From Streptomyces virginiae (GTDB taxonomy: Bacteria > Actinomycetota > Actinomycetes > Streptomycetales > Streptomycetaceae), in NCBI RefSeq assembly GCF_000720455.1, contig NZ_JOAK01000001.1:62001-126000 (forward strand): 64,000 bases of DNA, read 5' to 3'. The position numbers and the translations under genes are program-made. Below the pieces are notes generated by a model. The model saw only the letters and a program-made list of their open reading frames with translations, was not told the origin of the DNA and did not search any database. Position 1 is the first letter of the stretch, and each line of letters starts with the position of its first letter. Below, in pieces: positions 25,463 through 32,795 of the stretch.

Positions 25463-26409
25463 CAGCCCTCGCTCCCGCGGAAGACGGGGAGTTCGAGGTC
25501 GTCGTCGACGCGCAGGAACTCCAGCTGGACGGGCAGGCCGATGCGCACCTTGTCGTACGGGACGCCGGTGATGCTGCTGATCATGCGGACCCCTTCGGCG
25601 AGCTCGACGAGCGCGACCGCGTAGGGCGGATCGAAGGCCGGGAACGGCGGGTGGTGCAGGACGACGTAGCTGAACACGGTGCCGGCGCCGGAGGCCTCGA
25701 CCGTGTCCCAGTCGGGGCTCGCGCAGGCGTTGCAGCCGGGGAGCCAGGGGAAGCGGAGGGTGGCGCAGGAGGTGCAGCGCTGGATCAGCAGTCTGTGGTC
25801 GCGGACCCCGTCCCAGAAGCCCTGGTTGTCGCGGTTGACCACGGGGCGCGGGCGTCGCGCCGCGGTCTTCGGGCGGGGCCCGGGCTCCTGCGCCGGTCTT
25901 GCGGCGGGCGCGTACTTGAGGATCCGGAAGCGGTGGGTGCCGGCGGGCTGCCCGCCCGCCCGGACGTCCATCCGGGTGGTCACGAAGTGGCCGGTGCCCA
26001 GCTTGGTCGTCTTGCGCGGCGACACGGACTCGATGACGGCGTCGAAGGTGATCGTGTCGCCGGGGCGCAGCGGACGCAGGTACTCCTGCTCGCAGTCGGT
26101 GGCGACGACGGAGGTGAAGCCGGCGCCGTCGAGGAGCGCGAGGAGCTCGTCGTAGGCGGAGGAGCGGTCGGAGTGACCGGAGAGCCCGCCCATGGTCCAG
26201 GCCTGGAGCATGGTGGGGGGAGCGATGGCGTCCGGCCCGGAGTAGGCGGGGTTGGTGTCGCCCATCGCCTCGCACCAGTGGCGGATCATCGGCTCGTTGA
26301 CCGCGTCCTTGCCCCGGCCGGCGGTGGCGGCCGGCTGTCCCTCGAAGGCCGCCAGCAGCGCGTGGAACCGGGCCGCCTCCTCGGCCGTGCCGGTTGCGTC
26401 CGCCGTCAT
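25462..26409 (-). CDS. MaoC-DUF35 fusion (ChsH2-like)
   Basis: A 315-residue bifunctional protein. The first ~165 residues are a MaoC hot-dog domain (IRHWCEAMGDTNPAYSG, PPTMLQAWTMGG, YLRPLRPGDTITFDAVIESVSPRKTTKLGTGHFVTTRMDVRAGG). After a Pro/Arg linker comes a DUF35 rubredoxin-like zinc ribbon (LLIQRCTSCATLRFPWLPGCNACASPDWD, four Cys) and OB fold (VVLHHPPFPAFDPPYAVALVELAEGVRMIS). This is the exact architecture of ChsH2, whose DUF35 part binds Ltp2 to form the aldolase. Overlaps the dehydrogenase genes on both sides (1 and 4 bp). Confidence 0.92.
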   Translation of the reverse strand: MTADATGTAEEAARFHALLAAFEGQPAATAGRGKDAVNEPMIRHWCEAMGDTNPAYSGPDAIAPPTMLQAWTMGGLSGHSDRSSAYDELLALLDGAGFTSVVATDCEQEYLRPLRPGDTITFDAVIESVSPRKTTKLGTGHFVTTRMDVRAGGQPAGTHRFRILKYAPAARPAQEPGPRPKTAARRPRPVVNRDNQGFWDGVRDHRLLIQRCTSCATLRFPWLPGCNACASPDWDTVEASGAGTVFSYVVLHHPPFPAFDPPYAVALVELAEGVRMISSITGVPYDKVRIGLPVQLEFLRVDDDLELPVFRGSEG

Positions 26410-27557
26410 CGCTTCCTCCCCTTCATGCCGAGCCGCATCATGGCGACGATCTCCCGCTGGACCTCGCTCACCCCGCCGCCGAAGGTGTTGATCTGCGCGG
26501 CCCGGTTCATCCGTTCGAGCTCGCCGCCCGCGAAGGCCGCGAGGCCGCGTACGAGCGCCTCCTCGCCCACCACCTCCTGGCACATCCGGTACACCTCGAC
26601 GGCGGACTCGGTGCCGAGGAACTTCACGCCGCTGGCCTCGCCGGGGGCCAGGCTGCCGCTGCCCACGTCCTGGACGAGGCGCCAGTTGAGGAGGCGTACG
26701 GCGGCCAGCCGGGCGTGGGCCTCGGCGAGGCGGGAGCGTACCCAGGGCAGGTCGGCGGGCCGCTCTCCGGTGGCCGGGTCGGGGGTGCGGGCGTGCCGGA
26801 GCGCGTGCCCGTAGAAGTCCTCCGCCTGCATGCCGATGGCTGCGAGGGCCACGCGCTCGTGGTTCAGCTGGTTGGTGATCAGTCCCCAGCCGCCGTGCTC
26901 GGGGCCCACGAGGTTTCCGGCCGGCACGCGGACGGAGTCGTAGTAGGTCGCCGTGGTCGTGAGTCCGCCGACGGTGTCGATCGGGGTCCACGAGAAGCCG
27001 GGGTCGTCGGTGGGGACGAGGATGATCGAGATGCCTTTGTGCTTCGGGGCCTGGGAGTCGGTCCGGCAGGCGAGCCAGATCCAGTCCGCGTTCTGGGCGT
27101 TGGAAGTGAAGATCTTCTGCCCGTCGACCAGCCAGTCGGCTCCGTCGCGGACCGCCCGGGTGCGCAGTGAGGCGAGGTCGGTGCCGGCCTCGGGCTCGGA
27201 GTAGCCGATGGCGAAGACGATCTCGCCCGCGAGGATCCGGGGGAGGAAATAGTCCTTCTGCTCCCGGGTCCCGTACTTCATCAGGGTCGGGCCGACCGTG
27301 TTCAGCGTGACCATGGACACCGGGGCGCCGGCCCGGTAGGCCTCGTCGAAGAAGACGAACTGCTCGTCCGCGCCGCGCCCCTGCCCGCCGTACTCGACGG
27401 GCCAGCCGAGGCCGAGCAGTCCGTCGGCGCCGATGCGGCGCAGGAGCGCGCGCTGGCGTGCCGGATCCTCGGGGACCCCATCGGGCAGCAGTTCCTTGAA
27501 GTACGCGCGCAGTTCGGCACGGAGCCGCAACTGGCCATCGGTCGGGGCGAGGTGCAC
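26406..27557 (-). CDS. Acyl-CoA dehydrogenase, FadE29/ChsE2-like subunit
   Basis: A 383-residue acyl-CoA dehydrogenase. Visible parts are GLLGLGWPVEYGGQGRGADEQFVFFDEAYRAGAPV, FAIGYSEPEAGTDLASLRTRAVRDGADWLVDGQKIFTSNAQNADWIWLACRTD (flavin-binding beta domain), NQLNHERVALAAIG and the C-terminal INTFGGGVSEVQREIVAMMRLG. It matches FadE29/FadE34-type proteins. The GTG at 27557 was chosen over ATGs at 27581 and 27584 because GGGAGG stands 8 bases before it. First gene of the five-gene operon; a palindrome lies 36 bp upstream. Confidence 0.9.
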   Translation of the reverse strand: MHLAPTDGQLRLRAELRAYFKELLPDGVPEDPARQRALLRRIGADGLLGLGWPVEYGGQGRGADEQFVFFDEAYRAGAPVSMVTLNTVGPTLMKYGTREQKDYFLPRILAGEIVFAIGYSEPEAGTDLASLRTRAVRDGADWLVDGQKIFTSNAQNADWIWLACRTDSQAPKHKGISIILVPTDDPGFSWTPIDTVGGLTTTATYYDSVRVPAGNLVGPEHGGWGLITNQLNHERVALAAIGMQAEDFYGHALRHARTPDPATGERPADLPWVRSRLAEAHARLAAVRLLNWRLVQDVGSGSLAPGEASGVKFLGTESAVEVYRMCQEVVGEEALVRGLAAFAGGELERMNRAAQINTFGGGVSEVQREIVAMMRLGMKGRKR

Positions 27558-27592
27558 GGCGCAGGCCTCCCGGCATCGCATCATCGAGGTAA

Positions 27593-27607
27593 CTGACTGT
27601 CCGTCAG
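27593..27607. promoter_or_regulatory. Palindrome upstream of the igr-like operon
   Basis: CTGAC-TGTCC-GTCAG lies 36 bp ahead of the first dehydrogenase start. A short dyad with a 5-bp spacer fits a TetR-type operator, as used for acyl-CoA catabolic genes in actinobacteria. No regulator gene is adjacent; assignment is by position. Confidence 0.45.
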
Positions 27608-27657
27608 ATTTGCCCGTGGTGTCAAGGTCGAGAGGGGGAGGGGAGCCGGGCACGCGC

Positions 27658-27709
27658 GAGGGCGCCCGCACGACCGGACCCCAGCCGGTCCGGTCGCACG
27701 GGCGCCCTC
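27658..27709 (-). terminator. Long stem-loop terminator after the small secreted protein gene
   Basis: GAGGGCGCCCG..CGACCGGACC pairs with GGTCCGGTCG..CGGGCGCCCTC around a short loop, interrupted by one 2-base mismatch. It lies 27 bases past the leftward secreted-protein gene. Confidence 0.8.
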
Positions 27710-27735
27710 AAGATTCGGAGCGGCTGATGCCGCTG

Positions 27736-28047
27736 TCACCACCAGGGGTGGATGTTGACCGCCACGTTCGAGTTGGACTGCTGGAGCGCCGTGAAGGCCG
27801 AGCCGTTGACCTGCGCGGTGTTGTTCCGGTTGGAGGCGCCGGAGCCGGTGGCCACCTGCTGCGAAGTCGACGAGTTGCCGTTGTTGTCGCCACCCACGCC
27901 GCTGCCGATGATGCTGGCGACGCTCGCATTCGATCCGTCGTTCGCGAAGGATCCGTTGTCGGCCGCCGCCACCCCGCCGAAGAGCGCTACGGCGAGGGGA
28001 AGAGCGGCGACGGCGGCGATGACGCGGGTGGTACGGATGCTTGCCAT
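27736..28047 (-). CDS. Small secreted Asn/Ser-rich protein
   Basis: A 103-residue exported protein. Residues 1 to about 29 form a signal peptide ending AAA-D. The mature ~74 residues are Asn, Ser, Gly and Gln rich (NGSFANDGSNASVASI, GGDNNGNSSTSQQ, GASNRNNTAQVNGSAFTALQQSNSNVAVNI) with no Cys and an aromatic end HPWW. The alternating N/Q/V pattern resembles, loosely, amyloid-forming surface proteins, but it lacks the chaplin and rodlin signatures. GGAGGAAT precedes the ATG at good spacing. Monocistronic with its own terminator. Function unknown. Confidence 0.8.
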   Translation of the reverse strand: MASIRTTRVIAAVAALPLAVALFGGVAAADNGSFANDGSNASVASIIGSGVGGDNNGNSSTSQQVATGSGASNRNNTAQVNGSAFTALQQSNSNVAVNIHPWW

Positions 28048-28478
28048 GTCTTGATTCCTCCAGAGAATCGAAGTGGGAGTTGCCCCAAGGCAGTTGGCCG
28101 ACCGCCGCCGCGCCCGGACATGCCGAAAAGGGCCGCGCCGTCCGGGAACCCCGCCGTCTCCCGGGCCTGCGGCCCTGCAATGCCAAGCTTCACGCCCCCT
28201 GCGCGCTCCCCGGCGCACGCCGGGGTGATCCATCCGTGCCCCGCTGCCGGGACACCGCGTGGCGCGATCCGCGGTCACGACCGACCGGGCTCCAGCGCCT
28301 GCCTACGCTCCTGCTGCTGCATGCCGTACGTGCCGTCTGTGGTCCTGCTCCTGCGTGCCGCACTGGCTTCTGCGGTCCTGCTCCTGCGTGCCGTACGTGC
28401 GTCCGTGGTTCTGCTCCTGCTGACGTACCCGGCGCTTCTGTCTGCGTTCCCACTTCGTCCGGACTCGCCCGTACGGTG
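28048..28478. other. 431-bp gene-free interval with a 33-bp tandem repeat
   Basis: Upstream region of the small secreted protein, also following the 28.5-28.9 kb gene. No convincing gene is seen; short frames here are created by the repeat at 28311-28410. The promoter of the secreted protein is presumably near 28060-28120. Confidence 0.5.
28311..28410 (+). repeat. 33-bp tandem repeat, three units plus remnant
   Basis: Units start CTGCTGCTGCATGCCGTACG (28311), CTGCTCCTGCGTGCCGCACT (28345) and CTGCTCCTGCGTGCCGTACG (28378), each ending TGyGGTC/T; a truncated CTGCTCCTGCTGACG follows at 28411. Spacing of 33-34 bp keeps an 11-codon period, so either strand reads as repeated peptides (VRHAGAGPQ on minus). 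Probably a slippage-derived noncoding repeat. Confidence 0.8.
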
Positions 28479-28892
28479 CTACGCGGCGAGCGCCAGCGAC
28501 TCGCGGGCGGCGGGCTGCGCAGCCGGGGTCAGGACGCGGGTGGCGGGCCCCTGGGCGGGGACCAGGACGCGGGCGGCGGTTCCCGGGGCGGCGCCCATGG
28601 CTGCGGCGGTGGTCGAGCGACGGACACCGGGGGTCTTGCCGTGGGCCTCGGCCCGGATGCGCTGCTTCAGGGTCGGCGGGAGCGAACCGCCCCGCATCAT
28701 CTCCCGCCAGCTCCGCGGGGCCGTGACGGCCGGCCGGCGCACGGGGGCGGCGACGGTAGCCGCGGCGGCGCCACCGGCGGTGGGGGCGGCGGCCGGAGCC
28801 ACCTTACCGCCGAAGCCGAGGGCGGAGAGGACGGCCACGAGGGCGGCGAGGACGGAGGTCCAGATCGACGTGAGGATGGTGCGGTCAGTCAT
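28479..28892 (-). CDS. Hypothetical protein with N-terminal hydrophobic helix
   Basis: A 137-residue protein of unknown function. Residues about 6-28 (ILTSIWTSVLAALVAVLSALGFGG) form one transmembrane helix or uncleaved signal; residues 30-55 are Ala/Pro-rich; a basic segment SWREMMRGGSLPPTLKQRIRAEAHGKTPG follows and is the most protein-like part; the C-terminus is Ala-rich low complexity. Codon use is consistent with a real gene. It is leftward, upstream of the repeat-bearing interval. Its role cannot be guessed. Confidence 0.65.
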   Translation of the reverse strand: MTDRTILTSIWTSVLAALVAVLSALGFGGKVAPAAAPTAGGAAAATVAAPVRRPAVTAPRSWREMMRGGSLPPTLKQRIRAEAHGKTPGVRRSTTAAAMGAAPGTAARVLVPAQGPATRVLTPAAQPAARESLALAA

Positions 28893-29185
28893 GACGGAGT
28901 GCCTCGATTCGCGATGTTCCGACGGGCGGATCTGAATACATTCGTCATGATGTGGGGGCAACTGCACTGCGTTCATCACACGCGCCGATCTTCCGACAAA
29001 CACCACTCGGAAGGACCAATCCGGCCTTTCACCCCCTCCCGCATCCCCTTGCGGCCGGGCCCTCGGGACCGCCCCGAACCAGGCCCGACCTGCACCGTTG
29101 TCCCGGCACACAGGCAGCCGGCCCGCAATCCGAGATCGCGCTCGCAGGCCTTACGACAGACGGGAGGCGGGGTGCCCGGCGCGGA

Positions 29186-30160
29186 TCAGAGCCAGCCCTG
29201 CTGGGCCGCCTTGAGGCCGGCCTCGAAGCGGCTGCTGGCGTGCAGTCGTTCCATGAGCGCGGACATCTGGCGTCGGACGGTGCGCAGGGACACCCCGAGG
29301 CGTTTTCCGGCCGCTTCGTCCGTCATGCCCGAGGCCAGCAGTTTGAGGAGTTCGAGCTCGGCCGCAGAAGGGGTGGAGTCGGTACTGCGGGGGCGGTCGG
29401 CGCCGAGGGGTACGGCTGAGTCCCAGGTCTGATCGAACAGGGTCAGCAGGGACGCCACGATGCCCGGCGCGCTGGTGCAGAGGGCACCCAGGCGGGAGTT
29501 GGCCGGGTCGATCGGGACAACCGCCACGCTGCGGGCGAAGATCAGCAAACGGGGCGGCAGCAGGGGGCTGGTGCGCACCTGGCCGCCTTCCTGCGTCAGC
29601 CACCGCGCGTAGGCCAGCGTCATCGGATCATTGCGGGCGCTGTCCTGATAGATCGAGCGCATCTCGATGCCACGGCCCAGTGCTCGTCGGTCAAGCGGGC
29701 GTGACGCCTCCAGACTGGCCTCGGACAGGGCACCGCCGGGCAGGATCGCCAGGCACTCCCGCGTCAGCCCGTGGGCGAGCCCTTCGAGCCGGCTCTGGAT
29801 GGCGTCCATGCCCACCAGGCGTTCCGCGCCGTCGACCTCGGTATTGGGGCGGAGCTCGGCGAATTCGGACACGGCCCGGGCGGCTGCGGCCTTACTGCGG
29901 GCCAACTCCTCCTGACGCCGGGCCAGCTCCTCCTCCTGGCGGCGCAGCAGCAGTTCCAGACCCACCTCGGGACTGACTGCGCGCAGCGCACCGGGGGTGT
30001 CCCGCGACGGCCTCAGCAGGTCGAGGTCGACGAGCCGATCCAGGCCCTCCCGCACCTGTGCCTCGGCGAGTCCGAGGCTCGCGCACAGCTCCGCGATACC
30101 CCCCGACGGGTCCGCCAGCATCCCCCGGTAGACGGCTTCCACGTCCGGTCCCAGCCCCAC
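29186..30160 (-). CDS. LuxR-type regulator with TrmB-like N-terminus
   Basis: A 324-residue regulator. The first ~60 residues (VEAVYRGMLADPSGGIAELCASLGLAEAQVREGLDRLVDLDLLRPS) look like a TrmB/winged-helix module; residues about 75-100 are a charged coiled coil (EEELARRQEELARSKAAAARA); the middle resembles the TrmB sensor-like domain; the C-terminus (about 262-320) is a LuxR HTH (TPSAAELELLKLLASGMTDEAAGKRLGVSLRTVRRQMSALMERL). This architecture is common in Streptomyces and its signals are unknown. GTG start at 30160. It diverges from a small membrane-protein gene with a 201-bp gap. Confidence 0.88.
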   Translation of the reverse strand: MGLGPDVEAVYRGMLADPSGGIAELCASLGLAEAQVREGLDRLVDLDLLRPSRDTPGALRAVSPEVGLELLLRRQEEELARRQEELARSKAAAARAVSEFAELRPNTEVDGAERLVGMDAIQSRLEGLAHGLTRECLAILPGGALSEASLEASRPLDRRALGRGIEMRSIYQDSARNDPMTLAYARWLTQEGGQVRTSPLLPPRLLIFARSVAVVPIDPANSRLGALCTSAPGIVASLLTLFDQTWDSAVPLGADRPRSTDSTPSAAELELLKLLASGMTDEAAGKRLGVSLRTVRRQMSALMERLHASSRFEAGLKAAQQGWL

Positions 30161-30361
30161 ATCTTCATCTGGTCAGCAAGGTGATCCGAAGGAAACGGCC
30201 TAGCTCCGGTGTGCTCAGCGATGCAGTTCGACATGTTCGTCGAGACGGCCTGAAATGCGGCCCCGGGCAGCGGGATGGCGCTCTCGGCGCGGGAACCGGG
30301 CAGGAGTTCGGGGGCGTGTGTGCTCCGGTACGTGAGATCGAAAGGGAGAGGTCAGGCACAG

Positions 30362-30721
30362 ATGACGGCATCGGGGGAGGGCAAGGAGCCCGGCTTGGGG
30401 TGGTTCGTGACGGGGCCGCTGCTCGCCGTGGCGGGCACTGTGCTGGGAACCGCTCTGGCATCGCAAAGGTGGGCGGACTGTGCGCACGGGATGGACGCGC
30501 CGACCCGTACGGGATTTGTGATGATCATGCCGTTCGCCTGGATCGGCATGACCCTACTGCTCGGGCTTTTCCAGACCATCTTGGTGGCGGTGCTACCGGA
30601 TCAGACCGAACCCGAGGTCAAATGGGTGGCCCTGTTCGTGGCGGCCTGTGTGCTGACCCTCCTGTACTCCTTCGGGATGGGTTCCCCGGACATGACGCCG
30701 GACGGCTCCTGCGTGCGGTAG
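30362..30721 (+). CDS. Small membrane protein, unknown function
   Basis: A 119-residue protein with three hydrophobic helices (about 12-33, 52-74 and 83-103) and two conserved-looking cysteines near residues 41 and 117. ATG at 30362 follows AAAGGGAGAGG; a longer frame upstream (from 30275) has no such site. Followed after 190 bp by a second small membrane-protein gene in the same direction; the two might form a unit, but a promoter may lie between. Confidence 0.7.
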   Translation: MTASGEGKEPGLGWFVTGPLLAVAGTVLGTALASQRWADCAHGMDAPTRTGFVMIMPFAWIGMTLLLGLFQTILVAVLPDQTEPEVKWVALFVAACVLTLLYSFGMGSPDMTPDGSCVR

Positions 30722-30910
30722 CAGTCCACCCTCGTCAAGGGGGCGAACTTTGCCGGCACTAGTGCATGGTGTCCCTGGCGTTCTTGTCGTGCACGGCTGT
30801 GACCAGGTACGCACGGCCGAGCAGGATGAGTAGGCGTACTCAGGTGGCGGTCTTCGGCAGCTTCGAGACTGGGCGCAGGTCGAACGAAGTGGAACGGAAC
30901 GGGGAACGTG

Positions 30911-31366
30911 ATGGTGCGGCGCTGGTCGAAGGCTGAGATGTGGGTGCCCGGTGCGTACCTGGCGCTGGTCGTCGGGATGCTGGTCTACGTCGCGGTCGGC
31001 AGCCGGATCGGGGACATCGGGATCTTCGGAGCCTGGCCCATCCTGGCCACGGCGCCGGTCAGCCTCGTGCTGCTGACGTCCTTCGGACCCGCGGCGGACG
31101 CCCTGGACTCGGCCCCGCCCATGGATCCCCATCCCCAGTACGGCTCCGAGCCGCCCACGAAGCTGCCCACGGACTACCCCTCGGAGTCGGGCCCGCTCCC
31201 CGCGGACTGGGTACCGGACACATCCGTGGACCCCAAGCTCGACATGTTGGACGGCTTCGGCTTCTACGCCTCGGTCCTGATCGGCGCCCTGGTCAACGCC
31301 GCGGCGATCTGGGCCCTGTTCCGCTACGTGGCTCGGCGGCGCGACTCCAGGAGTGCGCAGGTCTAG
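30911..31366 (+). CDS. Small membrane protein with acidic extracellular loop
   Basis: A 151-residue protein (152 if the GTG at 30908 is used). Two hydrophobic segments (about 11-31 and 36-55) and a C-terminal span (about 118-140) enclose a Pro/Asp-rich outside loop (PPMDPHPQYGSEPPTKLPTD). The end is basic (RRRDSRSAQV). Looks like the SCO4225-type membrane protein group by general layout only. No functional motif. Ends 85 bp before the tRNA-Ser terminator. Confidence 0.7.
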   Translation: MVRRWSKAEMWVPGAYLALVVGMLVYVAVGSRIGDIGIFGAWPILATAPVSLVLLTSFGPAADALDSAPPMDPHPQYGSEPPTKLPTDYPSESGPLPADWVPDTSVDPKLDMLDGFGFYASVLIGALVNAAAIWALFRYVARRRDSRSAQV

Positions 31367-31450
31367 CGCCATGATCCTGGCCCACAGATGGCCCATACGC
31401 GCTGGTCAACAGCGGGATACGGGTGCATCAAGGTGAGACAGGATGAGCAG

Positions 31451-31485
31451 AGAGGGCGGGCACCCTGATCGGGCACCCGCCCTCT
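31451..31485 (-). terminator. Terminator of tRNA-Ser(UGA)
   Basis: Ten-bp stem AGAGGGCGGG / CCCGCCCTCT around a partly pairing loop, 24 bases beyond the leftward tRNA. Confidence 0.8.
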
Positions 31486-31508
31486 GACCTGCTACTTCTC
31501 TGACCTGG

Positions 31509-31595
31509 CGGTGGGTGTGGGATTTGAACCCACGGTGACATCGCTGCCACGACGGTTTTCAAGACCGTTCCCTTAGGCCGCTCGGGCAACCCACC
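31509..31595 (-). tRNA. tRNA-Ser (anticodon TGA)
   Basis: Class II tRNA of about 87 nt on the minus strand. Acceptor GGTGGGT / ACCCACC, anticodon arm ACGGT-CTTGAAA-ACCGT (anticodon TGA, for UCA and wobble codons), long variable arm (CGTGGCAGCGATGTCACCG), T arm GTGGG-TTCAAAT-CCCAC. Discriminator G, CCA not encoded. Confidence 0.97.
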
Positions 31596-31596
31596 T

Positions 31597-31617
31597 GGCC
31601 GGTACAGAGTACCGGCC
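31597..31617 (-). terminator. Hairpin between protease gene and tRNA-Ser
   Basis: Nine-bp stem GGCCGGTAC / GTACCGGCC with loop AGA, only 1 base from the mature tRNA 5' end and 28 bases past the protease stop. Either the protease terminator or a processing signal in a shared transcript. Confidence 0.6.
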
Positions 31618-31644
31618 GGGCGGGGGTGGCGGGCGACTGTGAGG

Positions 31645-32601
31645 TCAGGAGGCCTGAGCCTTGTCGTAGGCGGCCTTCGCCTCGTTGCCGAGGTACGGGC
31701 CGTACATCCGGTTCGGCAGGAAGGTGTAGCCGAAACTGTTCACCGACACCTGGGTGCCCAGGCCCGTGGCCTCGTTGAAGTCCTGGAACCAGGGGCCGCC
31801 ACTGGAGCCGCCGGTCATGTTGCAGCCCAGGCCGTGGTCCTTGGTGAGCAGGAAGTCCTTGCCGCTGTTGCCGCTGCAGTAGACCAGCTTCGTGCCGTCG
31901 TACGGGGCCGCCGCGGGGAAGCCGAAGGAGTACATCTTCTTGTTGTAGCCGCCGTTGAAGAGGACTCCCTGGGCGCCGACGGCCTGGCTGAGGGTCTGGC
32001 CGTTCAGCGGGGCGACGACGGCGAGGCCGACGTCCATGTTCATGTCCTCGCTCGCCGCCCACTGGTCGGTGGCGAAGGTCTTGGTGGCCGACCACTGGCC
32101 GTAGGGCGCCGACCCGTTGTTGTAGGCGGGCACGAAGACCCAGTTCGTGTGCCAGGCGCCCTGGTACTTCACGCAGTGGCCGGCCGTCATCACCGTGCTG
32201 CCGTTGGCGCTGGTGATCGAGTTGCCGGAACAGGAGGCGGTGCGGCCGCCCATCGTGAAGAAGACCCGGCCCGACGTCTTCACGACCGCGCCGCCGCCCG
32301 TCCAGACCCCGCCCGCCTGCGGGAACGCCGTGGGCGATGCGGCGGAGAGGGCAGCGGTCGGGGCGACGGCGGTGGGAACCGCGGAGGTGGCCACCGGGGT
32401 GCGGGCGGCGCCGGGGACCGCTGTCACATCGAGCGGCGTGGCCTCCCGCATCCGCTCGGCGGTCCAGAAGCCCTGGGTGTGCTGCTGCCGGAAGGACGCC
32501 GGGGTGTCCGCCGCGATCGAGGGGGTGGCCGCCGTCAGGACACCCGCGACCAGGGCGCCCGCGGAGAGCAGGACGGACAAGGCCGTGCGATGACGATTCA
32601 C
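31645..32601 (-). CDS. Secreted trypsin-like (V8/glutamyl endopeptidase-type) serine protease
   Basis: A 318-residue exported S1 peptidase. Signal peptide about 1-30 (LSVLLSAGALVAGVLTAATPSIAA), then a pro-region to about 105. The catalytic His is in STVMTAGHCV, Asp in DMNMDVGLAVV and Ser in NMTGGSSGGPWF, so all three are intact. Cys pairs (TASCSGN/GHC and VYCSG/GLGC) suggest two disulfides. The fold is that of secreted trypsin-like serine peptidases of Streptomyces. Monocistronic; hairpin after the stop. Its possible inhibitor, the Lys-P1 SSI protein, is encoded 15 kb away. Confidence 0.92.
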   Translation of the reverse strand: MNRHRTALSVLLSAGALVAGVLTAATPSIAADTPASFRQQHTQGFWTAERMREATPLDVTAVPGAARTPVATSAVPTAVAPTAALSAASPTAFPQAGGVWTGGGAVVKTSGRVFFTMGGRTASCSGNSITSANGSTVMTAGHCVKYQGAWHTNWVFVPAYNNGSAPYGQWSATKTFATDQWAASEDMNMDVGLAVVAPLNGQTLSQAVGAQGVLFNGGYNKKMYSFGFPAAAPYDGTKLVYCSGNSGKDFLLTKDHGLGCNMTGGSSGGPWFQDFNEATGLGTQVSVNSFGYTFLPNRMYGPYLGNEAKAAYDKAQAS

Positions 32602-32795
32602 GCATGACTCCTTCTGCCGTGCCCGGACCGGTCGGAGCCGGGCAGGGTGGGGGTGAAGAGCGGTCGGTGCGGATCGGCTGTGCGTGGTGCGGCTTGCCGG
32701 GGCAGAGTGGCACGGCCCCGCGTCAAAGTCAGCGGCCAGTCAGAACGTTCGGTCGGTTCCGGCCAGGAAATGGCCAACTCCCGGCCGTTGCAGCG

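Noticed and set aside
28190..28453. An 87-codon minus-strand frame with repeated VRHAGAGPQ peptides
   Set aside because: The peptides come from the 33-bp tandem repeat, no ribosome site is visible and codon third-position bias is weak.
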